Assembly (NCBI RefSeq): GCF_000312105.1
Contig: NZ_HE978636.1
Location: 1,075,141-1,139,140 of the forward strand
Direction of reading: 5' to 3'
Length of the DNA: 64,000 nucleotides
Origin: Aeromicrobium massiliense JC14
GTDB lineage: Bacteria; Actinomycetota; Actinomycetes; Propionibacteriales; Nocardioidaceae
Every line of letters starts with the position of its first letter. The stretch's first letter is position 1. The notes beneath the pieces were generated by a model. The model made no database searches. It was given only the letters and a program-made list of their open reading frames with translations, and was not told the origin of the DNA. The translations under genes and the position numbers were made by a program. Positions 25,799-35,540 of the stretch are shown piece by piece.

Positions 25799-26818
25799 AT
25801 GCCCGTCGCCACCCCTGAGATCTACGCCGAGATGCTCGACAAGGCCAAGCGCGAGAAGTTCGCGTACCCGGCCATCAACGTCTCCTCGTCGCAGACCCTG
25901 AACGCGGCCCTGGCCGGGTTCGCGGAGGCCGAGAGCGACGGCATCATCCAGATCTCCACCGGGGGCGCCGAGTACCTCTCCGGCCCGACGGTCAAGAACA
26001 TGGTCTCGGGCTCGCTGGCGTTCGCCGCGTTCGCGCAGGAGGTGGCCAAGAAGTACCCGGTCAACGTCGCGCTCCACACCGACCACTGCCCCAAGGACAA
26101 GCTGGACGGCTTCGTCCGCCCGCTGCTCGCCGCGTCGACCGAGCGCGTCCAGGCCGGCGGCCTGCCGTACTTCCAGTCGCACATGTGGGACGGCTCGGCC
26201 GTGCCGCTGGAGGAGAACCTGCAGATCGCCGAGGAGTTGCTGGCGGCGGCCGCGGCGGCCAAGGTGATCCTCGAGGTCGAGATCGGCGTCGTCGGCGGCG
26301 AGGAGGACGGCGTCGAGGGCGGCATGGGCGAGCACCTGTACACGACGGCCGAGGACGCGCTGGCGACCGCGGCGGCGCTCGGCGTCGGCGAGAAGGGCCG
26401 CTACCTGACCGCGCTCACGTTCGGCAACGTCCACGGCGTCTACAAGCCGGGCAACGTGAAGCTGCGCCCCGAGATCCTCAAGCAGGCCCAGGACGTCGTC
26501 GGCGAGAAGCACGGCGTCGACCGTCCGTTCGACCTGGTCTTCCACGGCGGCTCGGGCTCGCTGCCCGAGGAGATCGCGGCGGCGGTCGACTACGGCGTCA
26601 TCAAGATGAACGTCGACACCGACACCCAGTACGCGTTCACCCGCCCGGTCGCCGGTCACATGCTCGCCAACTACGACGGCGTGCTGAAGATCGACGGCGA
26701 GGTCGGCAACAAGAAGGCCTACGACCCGCGCGCCTGGGGCAAGGCCGCCGAGGCCGGCATGGCCGCCCGCGTCGTGGAGGCCTGCCAGGCCCTGCGCTCG
26801 TCGGGCACCAAGCTCTGA
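25799..26818 (+). CDS. fba: Fructose-bisphosphate aldolase, class II
   Basis: 339-aa zinc-dependent aldolase that cleaves or forms fructose 1,6-bisphosphate in glycolysis and gluconeogenesis. Metal and substrate motifs are NVALHTDHCPKDKLDGF (His/Asp), EVEIGVVGGEEDG, TFGNVHGVYKPGNVKL (zinc His), FHGGSGSLPEEI and GVIKMNVDTDTQYAFTRP. Length fits the actinobacterial class II-A type. ATG 25799 has GAGGAG 6-11 nt upstream. A 13-bp hairpin terminator follows the stop. Confidence 0.97.
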   Translation: MPVATPEIYAEMLDKAKREKFAYPAINVSSSQTLNAALAGFAEAESDGIIQISTGGAEYLSGPTVKNMVSGSLAFAAFAQEVAKKYPVNVALHTDHCPKDKLDGFVRPLLAASTERVQAGGLPYFQSHMWDGSAVPLEENLQIAEELLAAAAAAKVILEVEIGVVGGEEDGVEGGMGEHLYTTAEDALATAAALGVGEKGRYLTALTFGNVHGVYKPGNVKLRPEILKQAQDVVGEKHGVDRPFDLVFHGGSGSLPEEIAAAVDYGVIKMNVDTDTQYAFTRPVAGHMLANYDGVLKIDGEVGNKKAYDPRAWGKAAEAGMAARVVEACQALRSSGTKL

Positions 26819-26832
26819 CCCACGCCTGACGC

Positions 26833-26861
26833 ACGGCCCCGGGAGTCTCTCCCGGGGCCGT
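26833..26861 (+). terminator. Terminator hairpin after fba
   Basis: A perfect 13-bp stem (arm ACGGCCCCGGGAG) with a TCT loop lies 14 nt after the fba stop. It also lies downstream of the convergent glycosylase gene, so it could serve both strands. No T-run is present. Confidence 0.75.
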
Positions 26862-26971
26862 CGTGCGTCCCCTCCCCGCTGGGCGTGACGTTCTGCACGC
26901 GACACGCCGCGCGGGGCGAGCACAACGTCACGCCCAGCGCCTGGGTGACCGGCGCCAGCGCATGGGACCGG

Positions 26972-27778
26972 CTAGGCCTGCTCGGCGGAGCACCACCAGG
27001 TCGTGCGGCCGCCGACCGTGCCGCGCACCATCTCGGCGCCGCAGCGCGGGCAACGGCCACCGGCCCGGCGGTGCTCGATCACCTCGCCGGTGTGGGCGCC
27101 GCCGTGCCGGATCGCGTCACGCACCGCCTTGCGCAGGTGACGGCGCAGGTCGTCGAGGGTGTCGGCGTCCAGGTCGCCGGCCGGACGCCGCGGGGACAGG
27201 CCGGCCTGCCACAGCGTCTCGTCGGCGAGCAGGTTGCCGACACCGGCCACGACCGACTGGTCGAGCAGGCGCGCCTTGAGCGGGGCCCGGCTGCCGCCGA
27301 CGCGGGCGCGGAACTCCTCGCGTCCGACCTCGGCGGCGTCCGGGCCGAGCGCGTCGAGGTCGGGGTCGAGCCGGGCCCGGCCCAGCCGGCGCGGGTCGAC
27401 CAGGTGCAGCGTGCCGCCGTCGTCGAACGTGATCGAGAAGCGCGAGAACCGCTCGGCGGTCGGGACCGGACGCCCCGTGCCCACGTAGTCGCCGCCGGAG
27501 TCGTCGCCGACCAGGATGCGTCCGCTCATGCCCAGGTGCAGGCCCAGCACCGGGCCGGGCGTCTCGTCGCCGTCGCGCCCGGACGTCTCGCACCACATCG
27601 ACTTGCCCCGCCGGTGGGCGGCCGTCAGCGTGCGGCCCACCAGGGCGTCGCGGATCTCGCCGGGCGCGTGCGGACGGCACTCGTAGGAGTCGGAGTCGTC
27701 GACGTCGGCGATGCGCCGGTGCAGCGCGGACCGCTCGACGACGGCGCGGGCGGACTCGACCTCGGGCAGCTCGGGCAC
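26972..27778 (-). CDS. Fpg/Nei-family DNA glycosylase with an incomplete zinc finger
   Basis: 268-aa base-excision glycosylase/AP lyase. The mature N-terminus after Met is PELPEVESARAVV, giving the catalytic Pro2 and Glu3. Lys59 (RRGKSMW) matches the beta-hairpin lysine. The H2TH region is LLDQSVVAGVGNLLADETLW. The C-terminal zinc finger reads CPRCGAEMVRGTVGG...WWCSAEQA: only three of the four Cys are present and the fourth position is Glu, four residues from the end. The substrate (oxidised purine or pyrimidine) is unclear. The start is GTG 27778, chosen because PELPEVE must be N-terminal; an upstream in-frame ATG at 27964 would bury it. It is divergent from the DUF3151 gene. Confidence 0.9.
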   Translation of the reverse strand: MPELPEVESARAVVERSALHRRIADVDDSDSYECRPHAPGEIRDALVGRTLTAAHRRGKSMWCETSGRDGDETPGPVLGLHLGMSGRILVGDDSGGDYVGTGRPVPTAERFSRFSITFDDGGTLHLVDPRRLGRARLDPDLDALGPDAAEVGREEFRARVGGSRAPLKARLLDQSVVAGVGNLLADETLWQAGLSPRRPAGDLDADTLDDLRRHLRKAVRDAIRHGGAHTGEVIEHRRAGGRCPRCGAEMVRGTVGGRTTWWCSAEQA

Positions 27779-27818
27779 CCGGCCAGTCTGCCGAAGCCCG
27801 GCCCGCTCGGCGCGTCGG

Positions 27819-27824
27819 TAGGGT
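27819..27824 (+). promoter_or_regulatory. Leaderless -10 (TAGGGT) for the DUF3151 gene
   Basis: TAGGGT ends 6 nt before ATG 27831. Confidence 0.45.
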
Positions 27825-27830
27825 CGCGGC

Positions 27831-28238
27831 ATGACGAACCTGCTGGGCGAGCCGCCCGAGACCCTGCTGCCCGAGGACCCGGCCGCCGAGCGCCTGGCCG
27901 CCGGCGACCCGCTCGAGGACGTCGTCCGCGAGCACCCGTCGTCCACGCTGGCCTGGTCGCTCATGGCGCAGGCCGCGCTCGACGAGAACCGCGACGTCGA
28001 GGGCTACGCGTACGCCCGCACCGGCTACCACCGCGCGCTCGACCTGCTGCGCCGCAACGGCTGGAAGGGCCACGGCCCGGTGCCGTGGGCGCACCAGCCC
28101 AACCGCGGCTTCCTGCGCTCGCTGGCCGTGCTGGCCACGGCGTCCGAGCGCCTGGGCGACGAGCCCGAGGCCCACCGCTGCCGCGAGTTCCTGCGCGAGT
28201 CCAGCCCGGAGGCGTACGCCGAGCTCGTCCAGGCCTAG
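27831..28238 (+). CDS. DUF3151 family protein
   Basis: 135-aa soluble, largely helical protein of the actinobacterial DUF3151 family, whose function is unknown. The conserved core is visible as STLAWSLMAQAALDENRDVE, YAYARTGYHRALDLLRRNGW and VPWAHQPNRGFLRSLAVLA, a TPR-like pattern of paired helices. In other actinobacteria this gene is often found near fba. Here it lies about 1 kb downstream of fba, separated by the glycosylase gene on the other strand. TAGGGT 6 nt before the ATG implies a leaderless message. Confidence 0.85.
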   Translation: MTNLLGEPPETLLPEDPAAERLAAGDPLEDVVREHPSSTLAWSLMAQAALDENRDVEGYAYARTGYHRALDLLRRNGWKGHGPVPWAHQPNRGFLRSLAVLATASERLGDEPEAHRCREFLRESSPEAYAELVQA

Positions 28239-28240
28239 GG

Positions 28241-29881
28241 GTGCACGACGCGCGACCCCGCCTCACCGAGTGGCTGCTGACGCGTGAGGGGCGGGGCAAC
28301 CCGCACACGCGCCTGGACGACCGCCACCCCGACGGGGTCGCCTGGTCCACCGGCAACCTCGCCCGCCCGCTCGTGCACGGTGCGACCTACTTCGCGGCCC
28401 TCGCCGACGTGCTGGACGGCGTCGGCGAGGGTGACCTCGTCTGCTTCACCGACTGGCAGGGCAACCCCGACGAGCGGCTGCGCGGCACGCCGGGCAGCGA
28501 GCTGGTCGAGGTGCTCGGCCGCGCCCTGGACCGGGGTGCGGACGTGCGGGCCCTGGTGTGGCGCTCGCACGCCGGACGACTCGGCTACGCGGTCGACGAG
28601 CACCGCGACCTGGGCCGGCTGCTGCAGGCCCGCGGCGCGGACGTGCAGCTCGACATGCGCGTGCGCGCGTCCGGCGCCCACCACCAGAAGTTCGTGGTGG
28701 TGCGCCACGGCGACGACCCCGCCCGCGACGTCGCCTTCGTCGGGGGCCTGGACCTGTGCCACACCCGCCGGGACGACGCCCGGCACCTCGGCGACCCCCA
28801 GGGCGACCCGATCGCGCACGAGTACGGCGAGCGTCCGCCCTGGCACGACGTGCAGCTGGAGCTGCGCGGCCCGGCCGTGCATGACGTCGAGACCGTCTTC
28901 CGGGAGCGCTGGGAGGACTCCACGCCTCTGACGCGCAGCCCGGTGCGGCGGGTGCGCGACCGGCTCGACCGGCTCGACGACGAGCGGCGCCGGCTGCCCG
29001 AGCAGCGTCCGGCGCCCGACGAGCTCGGCCCGCACACCGTCCAGCTGCTGCGCACCTACCCGAGCCTGGGCCCCGGGTGGAAGCACGACTTCGCGCCGCG
29101 CGGCGAGCGGTCGGTCGCCCGCGGGTACACGCAGGCGATGCGCCGGGCCCGCTCGCTGGTCTACATCGAGGACCAGTTCCTGTGGGGCCGCGCGATGAGC
29201 CAGGTGTTCGTCGAGGCGCTGCGCGCGAACCCCGACCTGCACGTCGTGGCGGTGCTGCCGCGGGTGCCGGACCAGGACGGCTGGTTCGCCCGCGACCCGC
29301 AGGTGCTGGGCCGGATGCGCGCCATCGCCCGCGTCACCGCCGCCGCGCCGGACCGCGTCGCGCTCTACGCGCCGGAGAACCAGGCCGGCACGCCGGTCTA
29401 CGTCCACGCCAAGGTCTGCGTGATCGACGACGTCTGGGCCAGCGTCGGCTCGGACAACTTCTGCCGCCGCTCCTGGACGCACGACTCCGAGCTCTCGGCC
29501 GTCGTCGTCGACACCGACAGCGAGGACGGCAGCAGCTCGTACGGCCGCCGGCTGCGGCTCGCCCTGGCCGGCGAGCACCTGGACCGGGTCGACGTCGACG
29601 CGCTCGGACCGATCGGACCCGAGGCGGACGAGCACCTGCTCGACGTGATGGCCGACTGCGTCGGCGGTCGCGAGATGTTCGAGCGGCTGGCCGCGAGTGC
29701 GGACGCGCTGGAGGCCTGGCACGCCGGCGGTCGGCAGGGCCTGCGCCCGCCCGGTCGCCTGCGCCGGCTGCCGACCCCTCGGCTCCCGTGGCCGCGGCGG
29801 CTGCTCGCCGCCCCCTGGTACGCGCTGCTGCACGACCCCGACGGGCGCCGCTGGACCGACCGGCTCCGCCGCCGGCTCTAG
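28241..29881 (+). CDS. Phospholipase D-family protein with two HKD domains
   Basis: About 546-aa phosphodiesterase of the PLD superfamily. HKD1 starts His148-Gln-Lys150 (HHQKFVVV) and leads to AFVGGLDL, but the canonical Asp four residues on is Arg, and an insert RHGDDPARD intervenes. HKD2 is canonical: His389-Ala-Lys in VHAKVCVIDD followed by SVGSDNFC. A Trp-rich WGRAMSQVF and basic C-terminus (LPTPRLPWPRRLL) suggest membrane or phospholipid contact. No signal peptide is seen. The start is uncertain; GTG 28241, 2 nt after the DUF3151 stop, is chosen because homology-like content begins there (LTEWLLTREGRGNP). The activity may be phospholipase D or transphosphatidylation. Confidence 0.85.
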   Translation: MHDARPRLTEWLLTREGRGNPHTRLDDRHPDGVAWSTGNLARPLVHGATYFAALADVLDGVGEGDLVCFTDWQGNPDERLRGTPGSELVEVLGRALDRGADVRALVWRSHAGRLGYAVDEHRDLGRLLQARGADVQLDMRVRASGAHHQKFVVVRHGDDPARDVAFVGGLDLCHTRRDDARHLGDPQGDPIAHEYGERPPWHDVQLELRGPAVHDVETVFRERWEDSTPLTRSPVRRVRDRLDRLDDERRRLPEQRPAPDELGPHTVQLLRTYPSLGPGWKHDFAPRGERSVARGYTQAMRRARSLVYIEDQFLWGRAMSQVFVEALRANPDLHVVAVLPRVPDQDGWFARDPQVLGRMRAIARVTAAAPDRVALYAPENQAGTPVYVHAKVCVIDDVWASVGSDNFCRRSWTHDSELSAVVVDTDSEDGSSSYGRRLRLALAGEHLDRVDVDALGPIGPEADEHLLDVMADCVGGREMFERLAASADALEAWHAGGRQGLRPPGRLRRLPTPRLPWPRRLLAAPWYALLHDPDGRRWTDRLRRRL

Positions 29882-29897
29882 CCCGTCCGGCCGACCC

Positions 29898-29931
29898 CGC
29901 GGGCCCCGCGACGACTGTCGCGGGGCCCGCG
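29898..29931 (+). terminator. Terminator hairpin after the phospholipase D gene
   Basis: A perfect 15-bp stem (arm CGCGGGCCCCGCGAC) with a GACT loop begins 16 nt after the stop codon. Confidence 0.8.
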
Positions 29932-30037
29932 TGCGTCCACTCGGTGACGTTTCGGCTAACCCGGCGCCCGGCGCCGTGGGGCGGTCCTAGGGTCTCGGCT
30001 GTGCGCCCGCGCGGGCGCCGTCCCGGAAAGGACCTCA

Positions 30038-33000
30038 GTGAACCTCTTGCGTCGCAGGACGGCCATCGGCGTGGCCGCCCTCCTCAGCTGCGGCGGCCTC
30101 GCGGTCGCCTCGCCGGCCCACGCGGCCGACCCCGTCACCGTGAACCTCATCGACGTCAACGACTTCCACGGGCGCATCGACGCCAACACCGTGAAGGTGG
30201 CCGGCACCGTCGAGCAGCTGCGCGCCGCCGCCGGTGACGCGAACACGCTGTTCCTGTCGGCCGGCGACAACATCGGCGCCAGCCTGTTCGCGTCGTCCTC
30301 GCAGAAGGACGAGCCCACGATCGACGTGCTGGACGCGCTGGACCTGGCCGTCTCGGCGGTCGGCAACCACGAGCTCGACGGCGGCGAGGCCGACCTCGCC
30401 GGACGCGTCGAGGGGGCCGCGGACTACCAGCACGTGGCCGCGAACATCTACCGCAAGGGCACCACCGACCCCGTGCTCCCGGCGTACGAGACGTTCACCG
30501 TCGCCGGCCAGGACGTGGCGGTCATCGGCGCGACCACCGAGGAGACCGCCTCGCTCGTCTCGCCCGCCGGCGTGGCGAACCTGGAGTTCGGCGACCCGGT
30601 CGAGGCCGTCAACCGCGTCGCGCGCCAGCTCGAGGCCTCCGCGGACAAGCCGGACGTCATCGTCGCGTCGTACCACGAGGGCGCCGGCTTCAAGACGCCC
30701 GGAAGCACGACGCTGGAGCAGGAGGTCGCCGACGGTGGCGCCTTCGCCGACATCGTCACCAAGACCGACCCGGCGGTGGACGCGATCTTCACCGGCCACA
30801 CGCACAAGGAGTACGCCTGGAACGCGCCGGTCCCCGGCGTCGCCGGCAAGACCCGTCCGGTCGTCCAGACCGGCAGCTACGGCGAGCGCATCGGCCAGGT
30901 GCAGCTGAAGGTCGACCCGGACACCGGCGAGGTCGTCTCCTACACCGCCGGCAACGTGGCCCGCACGACCGCCGCCGACGACACGCTGGCCGCGACCTAC
31001 CCGCGCGTCGCCGAGGTCAAGACGATCGTCGACGACGCCCTGGCGAAGGCCAAGGCGCTCGGCGAGCAGCCGGTCGCGACCATCAGCGCCGACATCACGA
31101 CCGCCTACACGGGATCGACCCGGGACGACCGGGCGAACGAGTCCACCCTGGGCAACCTCGTGGCCGACGCCGTCCTGGCCCAGGTCTCGCAGCTCGAGGT
31201 CGGCGCCGACCTCGGCATCGCCAACCCCGGCGGCCTGCGCGCGGAGCTGATCCACGCCGGCTCGACCGGCGCCGACGCCGCCGTGAACAAGGACGGCGTC
31301 GTCACCTTCGCCGAGGCCAACGCGGTGCTGCCGTTCAACAACACGCTCAGCTCTGTCAGCCTCAAGGGCTCGTCCCTGAAGAAGGTCTTCGAGCAGCAGT
31401 GGCAGACCAACCCCGACGGCTCCGTGCCGACGCGCGCCTACCTGCAGCTGGGCACGTCCGCGAACGTCCAGTACACCTACGACGACACGCGGGAGCGGGG
31501 CGACCGCATCACCAGCCTGACCATCGACGGCGATCCGCTCGACCCTGACAAGACCTACCGGGTCGCGACGTTCAGCTTCCTCGGCGCCGGCGGCGACAAC
31601 TTCCGGGCGTTCACCGAGGGCAGCAACTTCGACACCGGCCTGCAGGACTACCAGGCGTGGATGGACTACCTGAAGGCCGAGTCCCCGGTCGCGCCGGACT
31701 ACCGCCGCCACGCGGTGAAGGTCGCCGGCGACCGGGACGTCGTCCTGGGCGAGGCGCTGGACCTCACGTTCCCCAAGCTCGACCTCACCTCGCGCGGCGT
31801 CCCGGCCACGACCTCGGTCTCCGCGTCGCTCGTCCTGGACGGCACGACGACCGACCTCGGCACGTTCCCGGCCGCGGCCGGCTCGGCCCGCGTCACCGTG
31901 CCGGCCACGACCGTGGCGGGCACCGGCACGGTGCGGGTCACCGCGCAGCCGACCGGCGCCACGTTCGAGGTCCCGGTCTCGGTGGGCAAGGTCGAGAGCA
32001 CGACGACCGCGCAGGGCCCGGACACGGTCGAGCGCGGCGAGCAGGCCGTCGTGGACGTCGAGGTGACGACCGAAGGCGACCTCGTGCCGTCCGGCCGTGT
32101 GGACGTCCTGTCCGGCTCGACGGTCGTCGGCACGGCGACCCTCGACCAGGGTGTCGTGTCCGTCGACGTGGACACCACCGGCCTGGCGGTCGGCACCCGG
32201 ACGCTCACCGTCGCCTACGCGGGCGACGACTCCGTGCAGGCCTCCACCAGCACGGTCGACCTGAAGGTCGAGCGGGGCGCGTCCGCGGTCACCGTGGGCC
32301 AGGTCGCGAAGGCCCCCGTCACCGGCGTCCTGTCGGTCCCGGTCACGGTCACGTCGGCCACCGGCGTCACCCCGACCGGTCAGGTCGAGGTGCTCGGCAA
32401 CGAGCGGGTCGTCGGCACCGCCGACCTCGCGTCGGGACGCGCGACGGTGCGGGTCCCCGCCGGGGCCCTCGGCGTCGGCGTGCACGAGCTCGACGTCCAG
32501 TACGTCGGCGACCTCCAGCACGAGGCCGCCACGGCGTCGGCCTCGGCCACGGTGACGGTCGCGCCCACCGCGCTCAAGGCGACCGGCTACGCCGGCACGT
32601 ACGGCAAGGTCGGCACGGTCGTCGTGACCGGTCCGGCGGCTGCGACCGGCACGGTCACGGTCACGCGCGGCTCGACCCGCCTGGGTGTGTCCTACCTGGA
32701 CAAGGGGCGCGCGGTCGTCCAGGTCGCGGGCACGGCGCTGAAGCCGGGCGCGCACACGCTGACCGTGACCTACCCCGGCAACGGCACCTACGCCGGTGCG
32801 CGGACGACCGTCCGCGTCACGGTGGCCAAGGCCCGCACGTCGGTCACCGCGAAGGTGACGACGCGCAAGGTCGTCGTGAAGAAGACGCGGGCGAAGGTCG
32901 CGGTGACGGTGCGCGCGTACGGCGTCCCGGTCACCAGCGGCACCGTCGGGGTCTACCAGGGCTCGAAGCGCGTCGGCACCGCCACGGTGCGTGACGGCAA

Positions 33001-33124
33001 GGCGACCGTCCGGCTGGCGCGCCTCACCAAGGTGGGCACGCAGCGACTGACGGTGAAGTACGCCGGTGCCTCGCTGTTCTCCGGCTCGACGACGACCGTG
33101 AAGGTCAAGGTCGCGCGCCGCTGA
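30038..33124 (+). CDS. Secreted 5'-nucleotidase/metallophosphoesterase with Ig-like repeats
   Basis: 1028-aa exported protein. A signal peptide with an RRR n-region is cleaved near AHA-A (~residues 28-30). The calcineurin-like phosphoesterase domain has NLIDVNDFHGRI, LFLSAGDNIGAS, SAVGNHELDGG, ASYHEGAGF and FTGHTHKEY, which together bind two metals. The 5'-nucleotidase C-terminal domain follows (ESTLGNLVADAVL, NPGGLRAELI, LPFNNTLSSV). Residues ~560-1028 hold tandem Ig-like repeats, each closing with a pattern such as TVAYAGDDS, DVQYVGDLQ, TVTYPGNGT or TVKYAGASL. No LPXTG or transmembrane tail is seen. It likely releases phosphate and nucleosides from extracellular nucleotides. GTG 30038 is preceded by GGAAAGGA; a TAGGGT -10 lies near 29990. 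Confidence 0.92.
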   Translation: MNLLRRRTAIGVAALLSCGGLAVASPAHAADPVTVNLIDVNDFHGRIDANTVKVAGTVEQLRAAAGDANTLFLSAGDNIGASLFASSSQKDEPTIDVLDALDLAVSAVGNHELDGGEADLAGRVEGAADYQHVAANIYRKGTTDPVLPAYETFTVAGQDVAVIGATTEETASLVSPAGVANLEFGDPVEAVNRVARQLEASADKPDVIVASYHEGAGFKTPGSTTLEQEVADGGAFADIVTKTDPAVDAIFTGHTHKEYAWNAPVPGVAGKTRPVVQTGSYGERIGQVQLKVDPDTGEVVSYTAGNVARTTAADDTLAATYPRVAEVKTIVDDALAKAKALGEQPVATISADITTAYTGSTRDDRANESTLGNLVADAVLAQVSQLEVGADLGIANPGGLRAELIHAGSTGADAAVNKDGVVTFAEANAVLPFNNTLSSVSLKGSSLKKVFEQQWQTNPDGSVPTRAYLQLGTSANVQYTYDDTRERGDRITSLTIDGDPLDPDKTYRVATFSFLGAGGDNFRAFTEGSNFDTGLQDYQAWMDYLKAESPVAPDYRRHAVKVAGDRDVVLGEALDLTFPKLDLTSRGVPATTSVSASLVLDGTTTDLGTFPAAAGSARVTVPATTVAGTGTVRVTAQPTGATFEVPVSVGKVESTTTAQGPDTVERGEQAVVDVEVTTEGDLVPSGRVDVLSGSTVVGTATLDQGVVSVDVDTTGLAVGTRTLTVAYAGDDSVQASTSTVDLKVERGASAVTVGQVAKAPVTGVLSVPVTVTSATGVTPTGQVEVLGNERVVGTADLASGRATVRVPAGALGVGVHELDVQYVGDLQHEAATASASATVTVAPTALKATGYAGTYGKVGTVVVTGPAAATGTVTVTRGSTRLGVSYLDKGRAVVQVAGTALKPGAHTLTVTYPGNGTYAGARTTVRVTVAKARTSVTAKVTTRKVVVKKTRAKVAVTVRAYGVPVTSGTVGVYQGSKRVGTATVRDGKATVRLARLTKVGTQRLTVKYAGASLFSGSTTTVKVKVARR

Positions 33125-33138
33125 GCCGCACCCCAGCA

Positions 33139-33173
33139 CGAGGCCCCCGCGAGCAGCGCTCGCGGGGGCCTCG
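33139..33173. terminator. Bidirectional terminator between the 5'-nucleotidase and lipid kinase genes
   Basis: A 16-bp perfect stem (arm CGAGGCCCCCGCGAGC) with an AGC loop sits between two convergent genes, 15 nt after one stop and 12 nt from the other. Confidence 0.85.
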
Positions 33174-33184
33174 TCGCGTCCGCG

Positions 33185-34090
33185 TCAGTCGTGGGCGGGC
33201 GCGGGGCTGCGCGGGAGCAGCATCGTCAGGACCCCGGGCTCGACGTGCCAGGCGTGGGACGAGCGTGCGTCGTCGATCTCGCCGTCGAGGTTGCCGCGGG
33301 TCTCCTCGCCGACGACCGTCACCTCGCGGCCGCGCAGGTACTCGACGTCGTCGCGGTACGGGTGGCGGCCCTTGCGCAGGCGCCACGCGTACGCGACCCG
33401 GCGCAGCCGCGGGTTCGACCACGACACCGACACGTCCAGCAGGCCGTCGCCCGGGTCGGCCTCGGGCAGCAGCGGGGCGCCGCCGCCGATGTAGCGCCCG
33501 TTGCCGACGGCCACCTGGATCATCCGGCCGCGGCGACGGATCTGCCGGCCGTCGACCGTCACCTTGGCCCGGAACCCCTTGTGCTTGACGCCCGAGATGA
33601 CCGCACCGACGGCGTAGCCGACCGGACCGAGCCTCGCCTTGTACGGCTTGGCCTCGACCGCCGCCTCCGCCCCGATGCCGACGTGGACGGCGTTGACCAC
33701 GACACGGCCGCGGTCGTCGCGCACCAGGTCGAGCGTGCAGGGCTCGGAGTCGAGCACCTGCTCGGCCGCCTCGAGCGGGTGGTCGCGGCGCATCCCGATC
33801 GTGCGGGCGAAGTCGTTGCCGGTGCCCATCGGCACGAGTGCGACCTGGACGTCGGGGAGCAACCCCAGGTCGTCCAGCACCTTCACCACGGCGTGCAGCG
33901 AGCCGTCGCCGCCGAGCACCACGACCAGCCGGCCGGACGCCTCGGCGAGGGCCTCGCGCAGGTCGTCCTCGCCCTCGGTGTGGGCCAGCCGGACGTCGGT
34001 GCGCTCGCGCAGCCGGGCGACGACCTCCTCCACCGCCTCGGTCTCGCTGCTGCCGGCCTGGGCGTTCGCGATCGCGATGACGGGTCTCAT
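33185..34090 (-). CDS. Diacylglycerol/lipid kinase family protein
   Basis: 301-aa DAGK catalytic-fold kinase (DgkB/YegS type). The nucleotide-binding motif is VVVLGGDGSLHAVV, with Ser instead of Thr in GGDGT. It is followed by VPMGTGNDFARTIGM, the conserved lipid-kinase segment. The second lobe has VNAVHVGIGAEAAVE and GNGRYIGGGAPLLPEADPGD, then GEETRGNLDGE. It probably phosphorylates diacylglycerol or a related lipid at the membrane surface. ATG 34090 is preceded on the minus strand by TAGGGT with 8 nt between, consistent with leaderless expression. Confidence 0.9.
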   Translation of the reverse strand: MRPVIAIANAQAGSSETEAVEEVVARLRERTDVRLAHTEGEDDLREALAEASGRLVVVLGGDGSLHAVVKVLDDLGLLPDVQVALVPMGTGNDFARTIGMRRDHPLEAAEQVLDSEPCTLDLVRDDRGRVVVNAVHVGIGAEAAVEAKPYKARLGPVGYAVGAVISGVKHKGFRAKVTVDGRQIRRRGRMIQVAVGNGRYIGGGAPLLPEADPGDGLLDVSVSWSNPRLRRVAYAWRLRKGRHPYRDDVEYLRGREVTVVGEETRGNLDGEIDDARSSHAWHVEPGVLTMLLPRSPAPAHD

Positions 34091-34098
34091 GGGTCGTC

Positions 34099-34104
34099 AC
34101 CCTA
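34099..34104 (-). promoter_or_regulatory. Leaderless -10 (TAGGGT) for the lipid kinase gene
   Basis: The minus-strand TAGGGT ends 8 nt before ATG 34090. Confidence 0.45.
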
Positions 34105-34133
34105 GGCGCCGCTCCGATAGGCTGTCGCGGTAA

Positions 34134-35465
<1,332 letters not shown>

Positions 35466-35540
35466 GCTGTTCCGCCCTCCCCGCGGCGGCCTGCGTGAGA
35501 CGGTGAGTCCTCTCGCGACATGACCGGGCGAGGAGGTCCC

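Noticed and set aside
26885-28240. N-terminal extension of the phospholipase D frame to 998 aa
   Set aside because: It runs antisense through the glycosylase gene and across DUF3151. Family-like sequence begins only at about 28241.
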